This document shows positions 43,919-52,189 of a stretch of 64,000 bases of DNA, piece after piece. The position numbers were made by a program, and so were the translations under genes. The notes under the pieces were generated by a model that did not search any database, was not told the DNA's origin, and saw nothing but the letters and a program-made list of their open reading frames with translations. Origin of the DNA: Paenarthrobacter aurescens (GTDB lineage Bacteria > Actinomycetota > Actinomycetes > Actinomycetales > Micrococcaceae); NCBI RefSeq assembly GCF_025421775.1, contig NZ_JAOEFX010000010.1:1-64000 (forward strand), in the 5' to 3' direction. Every line of letters begins with the position of its first letter. The first letter of the stretch is position 1.

Positions 43919-44527
43919 TTAGAGCGCCAGAATGGATTCGAGGGGCTCGCCGGATGTTATGCGTGCAAGGATGGCCGGCTCCGCTGCGTCGGATGCGAGC
44001 GCCTTCTCCAGGACGTCGCGCGCAGCTTCGGGGGAGAGGACGACCAGCCCGTTGTCGTCGCCCAGGACCAGGTCGCCGGGGTTGACCTTCACACCACCGC
44101 ACTGCACCGGGACGTTGACGGCGGAGCCGGTCCCGTGCAGGCGTTTGGTGGTCAGGCAGGAGGTCCCGCGGGCGAACACCGGCAAGCCGGTCTGCCGCAG
44201 TTCCAGTACGTCGGTGGCCACGCCATCAACCACGACGGCGGCAGCACCTTGGGCGAGCGCAGCGGCTGCCGTCACGGCCCCGACGGGCGCATGCTGGTGG
44301 TCGCCGCACATGTCCACCACCAGGACGTCGCCGGGCCGGAGCGCCAGGAGGGCATGGTTCATGGCGATGGCATCGTGGTCAGCGATCCGGACGGTGACGG
44401 CGGGTCCGGCAATCTTCACGTTGTCCAGGAGCGTCTGGATGGTGGGGGAGACGAAGCCGTCTTCGAGGAAGTGGCCGATGGTCGGGTAGCTGACGGCTGT
44501 CAGGTCTCCAAGGAGTGTTGGGATCAT
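43919..44527 (-). CDS. RraA/HMG-aldolase-fold protein
   Basis: A 202-aa member of the RraA superfamily, which includes the RNase E inhibitor RraA and 4-hydroxy-4-methyl-2-oxoglutarate (HMG/CHA) aldolases. Motifs: LRPGDVLVVDMCGDHQHAPVG and the C-terminal GGVKVNPGDLVLGDDNGLVVL. In metal-dependent aldolases the motif G-x-V-R-D holds a substrate Arg; here it reads DGVATDVLEL, with Thr105 in place of Arg, so aldolase activity may be lost or changed. It overlaps the RidA gene by 4 bp and is the last gene of the RidA/MHS unit. It probably acts on a keto acid from the catabolic island. Confidence 0.82.
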   Translation of the reverse strand: MIPTLLGDLTAVSYPTIGHFLEDGFVSPTIQTLLDNVKIAGPAVTVRIADHDAIAMNHALLALRPGDVLVVDMCGDHQHAPVGAVTAAAALAQGAAAVVVDGVATDVLELRQTGLPVFARGTSCLTTKRLHGTGSAVNVPVQCGGVKVNPGDLVLGDDNGLVVLSPEAARDVLEKALASDAAEPAILARITSGEPLESILAL

Positions 44528-44943
44528 GGGGTGTCCTCCGGGGTGTCCGACGTGATGTTGGCCAGCACTGCCACGCATTCAATTTCCAGGGACACGCCCC
44601 ACAGGCTGACGCACACGGTGGTCCGGGCCGGTTTGGCGGTGCCGAAGTATTCCACGTACACGCGGTTGTATTCCTCCAGCTGGTCGGGGCTGGTCAGGTA
44701 GGTGTTCACCTTCACCACGTGTCCCAGGCTGGACCCGGCGGCTTCCAGCACGCCCGCGAGGTTCTGGATGGTTTGCCGGACCTGCCCTTCAAAGGTGTCA
44801 GGTTGATGGTCCAGGCCGGTGATCGCTGGGATCTGGCCGGAGGTGAAGACGAAACCGTTGGCAATGACCGCCGGGGAAAAGGGCCCGACGGCGGGCGCCT
44901 GGCCGGGGATGCCGGCCAGGCGCTCGATGGTGCTTGGTTTCAT
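44524..44943 (-). CDS. RidA-family enamine/imine deaminase
   Basis: A 139-aa RidA/YjgF/YER057c protein. It hydrolyses reactive enamines or imines released by PLP or amine-oxidising enzymes. Visible family segments: PFSPAVIANGFVFTSGQIP, and the helix RQTIQNLAGVLEAAG followed by VVKVNTYLT and EEYNRVYVEYFG. In the standard RidA C-terminus, an Arg in the R-x-x-V-x-V motif binds the carboxylate; here KPARTTVCVSLWG keeps Arg. It is sandwiched by 4-bp overlaps between the RraA-type gene and the MHS porter. Its presence points to an amine or amino-acid-like substrate for the island. Confidence 0.9.
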   Translation of the reverse strand: MKPSTIERLAGIPGQAPAVGPFSPAVIANGFVFTSGQIPAITGLDHQPDTFEGQVRQTIQNLAGVLEAAGSSLGHVVKVNTYLTSPDQLEEYNRVYVEYFGTAKPARTTVCVSLWGVSLEIECVAVLANITSDTPEDTP

Positions 44944-46307
44944 TTGGCTGCCGCGGCTTCCGTGGAGCCGGCAAGAGCGGGAGCTTCATCGACGGCGTCG
45001 ATGTTGCCGTAGCGGGTCTCTGTCAGCAGGAAGAGGGCCACCAAGGACAGTCCGGCCGCTGCCATGATGTACCAGGCGATCGAAGAACTCTGTCCCGTCA
45101 TGCCCAGGAGCCACGTGGTGACGAACGGGGTGGCGGCGCTGCCCAGGAGGCCGGACAGCATGTAGGCCACCGACAGTCCTGAATAGCGGACCTTGGAGCC
45201 GAAGAGCTCGGCCAGGAACGTGGCGATGGGGCCATAGTTGGCGCAGAACGCAGTCATCATGGCCAGGTAGGCGACGAAGAGCAGCGCCACGGACTTGGTG
45301 TCCATGAGCCAGAACATCGGGAAGGCGAGAGCAGCTTCGGCTGCAACACCGGCGAAGATGATGGGCTTGCGGCCGAACTTGTCCGAGAGCTTGCCGAAGA
45401 ACGGGATAAGGAACAGGCCCAGGATGCAGGAGGCCAGGACCACCCAGAGCATCAGGCTCTCGGAATGCCCAAGTTCCTTCTTGCCGTAGGAAACGCCGGA
45501 GGCCACCAGCAGGGTGAACGTGCTGCCCGTGGACAGGGTGGCGACGCCGCCCAGGACCACCTGCTTCCAGTACTTGGCCATCAGTGCGGCGAACGGCATC
45601 TTCGCCTTGGCGCCGGCGGTCTTGACTGCCTGGAAGGACGGGGTTTCCTCGATGTGCAGGCGGATGTAGATGCCCACGCTGACCAGGAGGACCGATGCCA
45701 GGAACGGGATACGCCAGCCCCATGAGTACAGGGCTTCGGTGCTGACGGTGGAGGCCACAATCAGGAAAGCAACGTTGGCGATCAGGGTGCCGGCGGGTAC
45801 GCCAACCTGCACCAGCGACCCGTAGAAACCGCGACGGGCGGGAGGGGCATGCTCAACGGTCATGAGCACTGCGCCGCCCCATTCGCCGCCGAGGGCCAGG
45901 CCTTGGATGACGCGGAGGAAGAGCAAAAGAAGCGGCGCCATGATGCCGATGCTGTTGTAGTCGGGCAGGAGGCCGATGGCGAAGGTAGCCGCTCCCATGG
46001 TCAGGAGGGAGACCAGGAGCATGGACTTGCGGCCAAGCCGGTCACCGAAGTGGCCGAAGATGATGGCCCCCACCATACGGGCAATGTAGGCGGAAGCGAA
46101 CGTGCCGAAGGCCAGCATGGTGCCGACGATCGGGTCGAAGCTGGGGAAGAAGATCTTGTTGAAGACAAGGGCCGACGCCGTCCCGAAGACGAAAAGGTCG
46201 TACCACTCGACGGTGGTGCCAATAACGCTGGCGAGGGCAATCTTGCGCATCTTTGCCAGGTCAAGCCTGGACGATGATGCGGGGGCAGTATCTACCGTGT
46301 GGGCCAT
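44940..46307 (-). CDS. MHS-family MFS transporter
   Basis: A 455-aa metabolite:H+ symporter with twelve helices. Motifs GTTVEWYDLFVFGTASALVF, ARMVGAIIFGHFGDRLGRKS, LRVIQGLALGGEWGGAVLM and FGKLSDKFGRKPI define the MHS family. The ATG at 46307 (MAHTVDT) is used; a longer in-frame start is possible at 46349 but has no ribosome site. It overlaps the RidA gene by 4 bp. A second MHS porter lies 1.5 kb away on the other strand. The two may import related substrates, or substrate and product, for the PucR-controlled island. Confidence 0.9.
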   Translation of the reverse strand: MAHTVDTAPASSSRLDLAKMRKIALASVIGTTVEWYDLFVFGTASALVFNKIFFPSFDPIVGTMLAFGTFASAYIARMVGAIIFGHFGDRLGRKSMLLVSLLTMGAATFAIGLLPDYNSIGIMAPLLLLFLRVIQGLALGGEWGGAVLMTVEHAPPARRGFYGSLVQVGVPAGTLIANVAFLIVASTVSTEALYSWGWRIPFLASVLLVSVGIYIRLHIEETPSFQAVKTAGAKAKMPFAALMAKYWKQVVLGGVATLSTGSTFTLLVASGVSYGKKELGHSESLMLWVVLASCILGLFLIPFFGKLSDKFGRKPIIFAGVAAEAALAFPMFWLMDTKSVALLFVAYLAMMTAFCANYGPIATFLAELFGSKVRYSGLSVAYMLSGLLGSAATPFVTTWLLGMTGQSSSIAWYIMAAAGLSLVALFLLTETRYGNIDAVDEAPALAGSTEAAAAK

Positions 46308-46463
46308 CTGATTCTCCGGATGGGGTGCGGGGACGAGTGTCCGGTGCAAGGTAGCTACAACTATGGTGTGTGCCCGATCACACCATCAATGGCAGAACTC
46401 CCACCAAAATGGGCCCGGGAATGTGGAAACACACACCGGAGCGCCGCTGCGGCCGCGAAAGCG

Positions 46464-47675
46464 CTAGGCCCACGCCACCACCAGGCGGGCTGTCTTCGCG
46501 GGAACGGCCAGATCGATTCCCGTCAGTTCCTGGAAGCGGTTGAGCCTGTTGAGGATGGTGTTGCGGTGGCAAAACAGTTGCTCGGAGGTGACAGTGACAT
46601 TGCCCGTGCCCAAGTAGTTCCGGACCGTTTCGAGCAAACGCTCGCGCTCGCCGCCCCGGCACTCCGCCAATGCCTCTTCAAGTTCCGCGGCGAGGTCCAA
46701 TCCGGCGTCCTGCAGGTTTTGCTGGGCCAGCCGGGCCCATGCGGAATCGGCGGACAGCGGGCCGGCGTCGCGGGGCCGAAGGAGCGCGGCCAGGCTTTCG
46801 GCCGTGCGGGCGGCCGTTGGGAGCGCGCGGAGGCCAAGGACCTCGGGCACGTAGCCGCAGGGCACGTTCACGACGCCGGGTGGCAGCTGCTGTGCATCGC
46901 TTTCAGTGCCGTGCGCCTCGCCCCGGGTTTCGGGGCCGCGCGTCCTCGCCGCAGGCAGCGCCCAGAAAACGTAGGTGTTGCCGCCGGACTCGTGCAGGAA
47001 CAATCTTTGCCGGGCATGCTGGCCTGAACCGAACTGGGAGGCTGCCGCCCTGAGCCGGGCCCCGGGATCGCCGCTCGCGGCGACCAGGGCGAAGCGTGAT
47101 TCAGGGTTGATGCCCAATGCGGAAGCCACTTGCGCGGAGGTTTCGAGGGAGGGGGTGCTCTGGTTGAACAGGCGGGCTATGAACTCGCGCTGGATGCTGG
47201 ACTCTTCTTGTGCCATCCTGACGCGTTCGGTCAGGTAGCTCGTGTGGGTTCGGGTGGCGAATTCGTCCACGACGCTCCATACCTGGTCCACCCGTGTCGC
47301 AAGCAGGGCGGCGTCCGCGGTGTCGGCGATTTCCAGCAGTTCGGCCCAGAGGATGCTGAAGTCCAGGCGTACGGCGGAGGTCAGGGATTCGGGGGGAATG
47401 CCGGCGCGGGCGCGTTTGGAGCCGAGGTCCGAGGCGAAATCCAGCAACCCGTCCCGACTGCCTGCTTGTCCGTTCCTCAGGCCGCGGATCAAGCGCCTGA
47501 ACGTCTCCCGTGCGGTCTCCTGGATTTCCAGAACCGTCACCTGGCTTTCGCCGTATTCGGGAATTTCGCGGACCCGCGTGGTGAAGGCCTGCGCCAGGGA
47601 GTCCAGCCGCCCTTCGAGCTGGTCCACCAGCTGAGCCCAACGGACAGCATGCCCGGTTGTTTCAGAATTGTGCAT
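46464..47675 (-). CDS. PucR/CdaR-family transcriptional regulator
   Basis: A 403-aa regulator. The C-terminal PucR helix-turn-helix is clear: ETVRNYLGTGNVTVTSEQLFCHRNTILNRLNRFQELTGIDL (parts: VRNYLGTGNVTVTSEQLF, HRNTILNRLNRFQELTG). The N-terminal 150 residues resemble the RsbU/PucR-type helical sensor domain. PucR activates purine and ureide breakdown in Bacillus; CdaR-type relatives govern sugar-acid, proline or amine use. The gene lies between two MHS operons, divergent from MHS-TPP-ALDH-amidohydrolase-M20 and co-directional upstream of the MHS-RidA-RraA set, so it probably controls both arms. Confidence 0.92.
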   Translation of the reverse strand: MHNSETTGHAVRWAQLVDQLEGRLDSLAQAFTTRVREIPEYGESQVTVLEIQETARETFRRLIRGLRNGQAGSRDGLLDFASDLGSKRARAGIPPESLTSAVRLDFSILWAELLEIADTADAALLATRVDQVWSVVDEFATRTHTSYLTERVRMAQEESSIQREFIARLFNQSTPSLETSAQVASALGINPESRFALVAASGDPGARLRAAASQFGSGQHARQRLFLHESGGNTYVFWALPAARTRGPETRGEAHGTESDAQQLPPGVVNVPCGYVPEVLGLRALPTAARTAESLAALLRPRDAGPLSADSAWARLAQQNLQDAGLDLAAELEEALAECRGGERERLLETVRNYLGTGNVTVTSEQLFCHRNTILNRLNRFQELTGIDLAVPAKTARLVVAWA

Positions 47676-47713
47676 TTACACATTCTAGGGCCTCGTTTCC
47701 GTGGTGGATCGCT

Positions 47714-47735
47714 AGTCTTTTTGGGGAAAACTACT
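47714..47735. promoter_or_regulatory. Possible PucR operator
   Basis: An imperfect inverted repeat AGTCTTTTTGGGGAAAACTACT lies (in two parts, AGTCTTTTT and AAAACTACT) in the 136-bp divergent region between pucR and the second MHS operon. Symmetry is incomplete in the middle positions, so this is a low-confidence site. Confidence 0.25.
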
Positions 47736-47811
47736 GGCACTATGGATTGAGTCACACAAATTTGCCCGGGCACCCCCAACGTCCGGTCCCGTTCGCACTC
47801 ATGGAGCAACT

Positions 47812-49143
47812 ATGGCAAGCACGGTCAGCGGAGCCACGGACGCCAGTCCCACGGCAGTACGCGTCGTCGATGAAAGCGTCACCAAGAAGGTGGCCCTGGC
47901 CGCCCTTGTGGGCACGGCGCTGGAATGGTACGACTTCTTCCTTTTCACCACAGCCGCTGCGCTGGTGTTCAACGCACAGTTCTTCGTTTCCCAGGACCCC
48001 TTCGTGGCGGCCATGGGATCCTTCGCTACGCTCGCAGTCGGCTTCGTAGCCCGGCCGATCGGTGGCTTCATCTTCGGTGCCCTTGGAGACAAGGTGGGCC
48101 GCAAGAAGATCCTCATGGTCACGATCGTGGGCATCGGCATTGTCACCGGCCTCATCGGCCTCCTGCCGAACTACATGACCATTGGCCTGGCAGCCCCCAT
48201 CCTGCTGGTAGCCCTGCGCATCGTCCAGGGCCTCGCCGTGGGTGGTGAGTGGAGCGGCGCGGTGATCATCGCCGTCGAGAATGCTCCAGTGGAGAAGCGC
48301 GCACGCTACGCCGCCCTGCCGCAGATCGGCTCCCCGATCGGCACCATACTGTCTTCCGGTGGCTTCTTCGGCATGTTGTTCCTGGTGGGCCAGACCAACT
48401 TTGACGCGTGGGGCTGGCGCATCCCGTTCATCGCCGCCATCCCGCTGCTTGCCATCTCCCTGTGGATCCGCAGCCGACTCAGCGAATCACCCGAATTTGA
48501 AGCACTCATGGAATCCGGAGAAACGGAGCATGCTCCTATCCGCGGGGTCCTGAAGAACAGCTGGCGCCAGATCCTGGTGGGTATGTGCTCGGCGTTGCTC
48601 GGCATCGGCGGTTTCTACCTCATCACCAGCTTCGTTGTCTTCTACGGCACCAAGGTCCTCAAGCTGCCCTCTGAACTCCTGCTCATGGGCACCCTGCTGG
48701 CTGCAGCACTCGAGATCGGCGCCCTTATCTGGGCTGGCCGGCTGGGCGAGAAGTTCGGCGCCAGCAAGGTGATCCTCTGGGGCGGCGTGGCATCGGCGCT
48801 CATCGCAGTTCCCGTGTTCCTGGCCATCGACTCCCGCAACCCGTTCCTGGTGGTCCTCGGCATGATGATCGGCGTCGCAGTGCTCTCCATCCCGTACGCC
48901 GTCTCCGGTACCGCGTTGACTGCCCTGTTCGCCACGAAGGTCCGCTATACCGGCGTCGCCATCACCTCCAACACTGCAGGTGTCATCTCCGGCTTCGTGC
49001 CGTTGATCGCCACCGCGCTGGTGGCCGCCAACAATTCCTTCTGGCCCGGCGCCATCATCCTGCTGGTTGTCTCAGTACTGACTGCGTTGTCCGGCCTGTT
49101 CCTCCCGGCCCTTTCCATCGAAGAAGAAGGAATGAAGCATTGA
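47812..49143 (+). CDS. MHS-family MFS transporter
   Basis: A 443-aa metabolite:H+ symporter, first gene of the plus-strand arm of the catabolic island. MHS motifs are VGTALEWYDFFLFTTAAALVF, ARPIGGFIFGALGDKVGRKK and LRIVQGLAVGGEWSGAVII. It has the twelve-helix pattern and a short Glu-rich C-terminus. ATG start 9 bp after a GGAGC-like site. The stop overlaps the TTG start of the TPP-enzyme gene (ATTGA), so the porter and enzymes are co-translated. The substrate should be the compound attacked by the amidohydrolase/M20 enzymes. Confidence 0.92.
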   Translation: MASTVSGATDASPTAVRVVDESVTKKVALAALVGTALEWYDFFLFTTAAALVFNAQFFVSQDPFVAAMGSFATLAVGFVARPIGGFIFGALGDKVGRKKILMVTIVGIGIVTGLIGLLPNYMTIGLAAPILLVALRIVQGLAVGGEWSGAVIIAVENAPVEKRARYAALPQIGSPIGTILSSGGFFGMLFLVGQTNFDAWGWRIPFIAAIPLLAISLWIRSRLSESPEFEALMESGETEHAPIRGVLKNSWRQILVGMCSALLGIGGFYLITSFVVFYGTKVLKLPSELLLMGTLLAAALEIGALIWAGRLGEKFGASKVILWGGVASALIAVPVFLAIDSRNPFLVVLGMMIGVAVLSIPYAVSGTALTALFATKVRYTGVAITSNTAGVISGFVPLIATALVAANNSFWPGAIILLVVSVLTALSGLFLPALSIEEEGMKH

Positions 49144-50762
49144 GCACCACCACCGCAGGCCACCTGATTGTCGGCCAACTCGAACGCGCGGGTATCAAGC
49201 GTGTCTACACCGTGCCGGGCGAGAGCTTCCTCGACGTCCTTGACGGCTTGCACGGCTCGCCGGTCCAAAACGTGGTGGCCCGCCAGGAAGGCGGCGCCGG
49301 GTTCATGGCACTCGCCGAAGGCCGTCTGACTGAGCTCCCGGGCGTCGCCATGGTCACCCGCGGTCCCGGCGCAGCCAACGCCTTCATCTCCATCCACACC
49401 GCATACCAGGACGCCACGCCCTTGATCCTGTTCGTGGGCCTGATCCCGGTAGCCGACCGTGGCCGGGAGTCCTTCCAGGAGTTCGACATCAACGCCTGGT
49501 TCGGCAGCACAGCGAAGAAAGTCGTCACGCTCGACGACGCCGCTTCCGCCGCCCGCGTTGTGGACGACGCCATTTTCACTGCCCTCAGCGGACGGCCCGG
49601 CCCCGTGGTCATCGGCCTCCCGGAGGATGTGTTGGTGCACGTGGTCGAGGACGCCACGGTGGAACCCCGCAAGGTTGCCCGTCCAGAGCCGGCCCCCGTT
49701 GACCTGGATGAGCTGAACCAAAAGCTGGAGAAGGCACACAAGCCGCTCGTCGTCGTCGGCGGTGAAGGCTGGACACAGAAGTCCGGCGAGCAGTTGGCCG
49801 CTTGGGCGAGCCAGCACAGCGTGCCGATCGTGGCTGACTTCCGCGCTTACGACGCCGTCCCGCACCGCAGCGACGCCTACGCTGGCTTCCTCGGCTACGG
49901 CCGCAGCGACGCCAACGCCCAGCGCCTGGACGACGCCGATTTGATCGTCTTTGTCGGCTGCGTCCGGGGCGACGTCCTGTCCGATGGCTACAAGCGCGGA
50001 CTCAACGCCCACACCGTAGTAGTCAACGCTGATGCCAACCTCCTGGGCCACTTCGGCCGCGTGGACCAGCACATCATCGCGGACGTCACGGCGTTCGCCG
50101 CCTCGCTTACGGGGATGGACGCGAAGGTCAACAGCGAGGAAGGTTGGTTCGCCAGCGCCCGCGCCGATCAGCTCACCTACTCCACACCCCGGCCCGACGG
50201 CGGCATCGGCGTCGACTTGGGCGTCGCCATGGAGGTCCTCAAGAAGGAAATGGCCGACGACGCCGTCCTCACCTTCGGCGCCGGAAACCACGCCCTGTGG
50301 CCTGCACGCTACCTGGACCACAACTCGGCCAACTCCCTGGCCGCGCCGCGCAACGGCGCCATGGGCATGGGGATTCCCGCTGCCGTGGCGGCGTCGCTCA
50401 CCTACCCGGGCCGTCAGGTTATCTCCGTGGCCGGCGATGGCTGCTTCATGATGAACGGCCAAGAGATCGCCACGGCCATGGGCTACGGCGCCGCATTCGT
50501 CGTTCTGGTGGTGGACAACGGCATCTTCGCCACCATCCGCGAGCACCAGGAAGCGCACTACCCGGACCGCCCCTCCGGCACCCACATGACCAACCCGGAC
50601 TTCGCCGCACTCGCCCGTTCCTACGGCGGCTACGGCGAGCGCGTGGACCGCACCGAAGATTTCGCGGCCGCGTTCCGCCGCGCCGCCGACTCCGGCCTCC
50701 CGGCCCTGTTGCACCTGCCGCAGGACCCCACCACGCGTTCCCCCAAGACTTCAACAAACTGA
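49140..50762 (+). CDS. Thiamine-diphosphate-dependent decarboxylase/synthase (acetolactate-synthase-like)
   Basis: A 540-aa enzyme of the ALS/benzoylformate decarboxylase superfamily with three domains. N-terminal PYR domain: YTVPGESFLDVLDGL and RQEGGAGFMALAEG with the activating Glu. Central domain: KPLVVVGGEGWTQKSG. C-terminal ThDP domain: the GDGCFMMNGQEIATAMGYGA...VDNG motif that binds Mg-ThDP. The start is TTG at 49140, overlapping the porter stop. No small regulatory subunit (IlvN) is present, and position beside an aldehyde dehydrogenase suggests a 2-oxo-acid decarboxylase making an aldehyde, or a carboligase. The substrate is unknown. Confidence 0.87.
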   Translation: MSTTTAGHLIVGQLERAGIKRVYTVPGESFLDVLDGLHGSPVQNVVARQEGGAGFMALAEGRLTELPGVAMVTRGPGAANAFISIHTAYQDATPLILFVGLIPVADRGRESFQEFDINAWFGSTAKKVVTLDDAASAARVVDDAIFTALSGRPGPVVIGLPEDVLVHVVEDATVEPRKVARPEPAPVDLDELNQKLEKAHKPLVVVGGEGWTQKSGEQLAAWASQHSVPIVADFRAYDAVPHRSDAYAGFLGYGRSDANAQRLDDADLIVFVGCVRGDVLSDGYKRGLNAHTVVVNADANLLGHFGRVDQHIIADVTAFAASLTGMDAKVNSEEGWFASARADQLTYSTPRPDGGIGVDLGVAMEVLKKEMADDAVLTFGAGNHALWPARYLDHNSANSLAAPRNGAMGMGIPAAVAASLTYPGRQVISVAGDGCFMMNGQEIATAMGYGAAFVVLVVDNGIFATIREHQEAHYPDRPSGTHMTNPDFAALARSYGGYGERVDRTEDFAAAFRRAADSGLPALLHLPQDPTTRSPKTSTN

Positions 50763-50774
50763 CCGGAGCCAACT

Positions 50775-52181
50775 GTGATCCAGCTTCAGAACATCATCAA
50801 CGGCGAGTCCGTGGACGCCGCGGCCAGCCTGCCGTTCTTCGACCCCGCCACGGGCCAGCAGATCGGCACCGCGCCGGACAGTGACGCGGCCGCCGTCGAC
50901 TCCGCCTTCCAGGCCGCCGCCGCAGCTTTCAAGAGCTACAAGCGCACGACGCCGGGGACGCGCCAGTCGCTGCTGTTGCAGCTGGCCGACCTCATCGAGG
51001 CAAATGTTGACCGACTGGTCGAGGCCGAGGTTGCCTGCACCGGCAAGCCGTCCGCCCTCACCAAAGAGCTTGAAATCCTGCGCGGCGCGGACCAACTGCG
51101 CTTCTTCGCCGGGGCATGCCGGGTGGTTTCCGGTACGGCCCAGACTGAGTACGTGGAAGGTTTCTCCTCCACCATCCGGCGGGAGCCCATTGGTGTGGTT
51201 GCCCAGATTACGCCGTGGAACTACCCGTTCATGATGGCTATTTGGAAGATCGGGCCCGCCCTCGCGGCGGGCAACACACTGGTCCTCAAACCTGCCGACA
51301 CCACACCCTGGTCCACTCTGGTCCTGGGTGAACTGGCACAGCAGGTCTACCCGGCCGGCGTCGTTAACATTGTTTGCGGTGGCCGCGAAGCCGGCGCCGC
51401 GATGGTGGACCATGACATCCCGGAGATGGTCTCCATCACCGGCTCCACCCGGGCCGGTGCCCAGGTCATGTCCGCGGCCTCCAAGACCCTTAAGGACGTT
51501 CACCTTGAACTTGGCGGCAAGGCGCCCGCCGTGGTGTTTGCCGACGTCGATATCCAGCGGACCGCCAGCGAAATCGCCCTTGCGGCCTTCTTCAATGCCG
51601 GTCAGGACTGCACCGCGGTGACCCGCGTGCTGGTCCACCAGGACATCCACACGGAATTCGCAGCAGCCCTGGCCGATGCCGCTTCCGCCCTGAAGGTAGG
51701 GGGCGACGAAGCCGACCTTGGCCCGCTCAACAGTGCCGCCCAGTTGGAGCGGGTGGAGGGGTTCATGTCCCGGCTGCCCGCCAACGCCCGCGTCCTGTCC
51801 GGCGGCAAGCGCACCGGAACCGGCTTCCACTTTGAGCCAACAGTCATTGACGGGGTGTTCCAAACAGACGAAGTGGTGTGCGACGAAATCTTCGGCCCCG
51901 TGCTGACGGTCCAGCCGTTCGCCACGGAGGACGAAGCAATCGAGCTCGCCAACGGCACCAAGTACGCCCTCGCATCCAGCGTGTGGTCCGAGAACCACGG
52001 TGTAGTCACCCGCGTGTCCAATGAGCTGGACTTCGGAGCCGTGTGGATCAACTGCCACCAAGTCATCCCAGCCGAAGCACCGCACGGTGGATTCAAACAC
52101 TCGGGCACCGGCAAGGACCTCTCCGTCTATGGCCTCGAGGACTACACCCGCATCAAGTCCGTCACCACCTCGCACCGCTAG
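50775..52181 (+). CDS. Aldehyde dehydrogenase (NAD+-dependent, amino/betaine-aldehyde-like)
   Basis: A 468-aa member of the ALDH superfamily. Catalytic residues are present: Asn149 in ITPWNYPFMM, Glu245 in HLELGGKAP and nucleophile Cys279 in FNAGQDCTAVTRV. The NxGQDC pattern is typical of amino- and betaine-aldehyde dehydrogenases (GQDC or GQTC). GTG start 12 bp after the TPP-enzyme stop. It would oxidise the aldehyde formed by the ThDP enzyme or released by amine breakdown, giving a carboxylate and NADH. The next gene follows 8 bp later. Confidence 0.9.
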   Translation: MIQLQNIINGESVDAAASLPFFDPATGQQIGTAPDSDAAAVDSAFQAAAAAFKSYKRTTPGTRQSLLLQLADLIEANVDRLVEAEVACTGKPSALTKELEILRGADQLRFFAGACRVVSGTAQTEYVEGFSSTIRREPIGVVAQITPWNYPFMMAIWKIGPALAAGNTLVLKPADTTPWSTLVLGELAQQVYPAGVVNIVCGGREAGAAMVDHDIPEMVSITGSTRAGAQVMSAASKTLKDVHLELGGKAPAVVFADVDIQRTASEIALAAFFNAGQDCTAVTRVLVHQDIHTEFAAALADAASALKVGGDEADLGPLNSAAQLERVEGFMSRLPANARVLSGGKRTGTGFHFEPTVIDGVFQTDEVVCDEIFGPVLTVQPFATEDEAIELANGTKYALASSVWSENHGVVTRVSNELDFGAVWINCHQVIPAEAPHGGFKHSGTGKDLSVYGLEDYTRIKSVTTSHR

Positions 52182-52189
52182 AACCGGAT

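Noticed and set aside
49140-50762. Call as the biosynthetic acetolactate synthase IlvB
   Set aside because: No IlvN or IlvC follows; the context is catabolic, with an aldehyde dehydrogenase and amidohydrolases.
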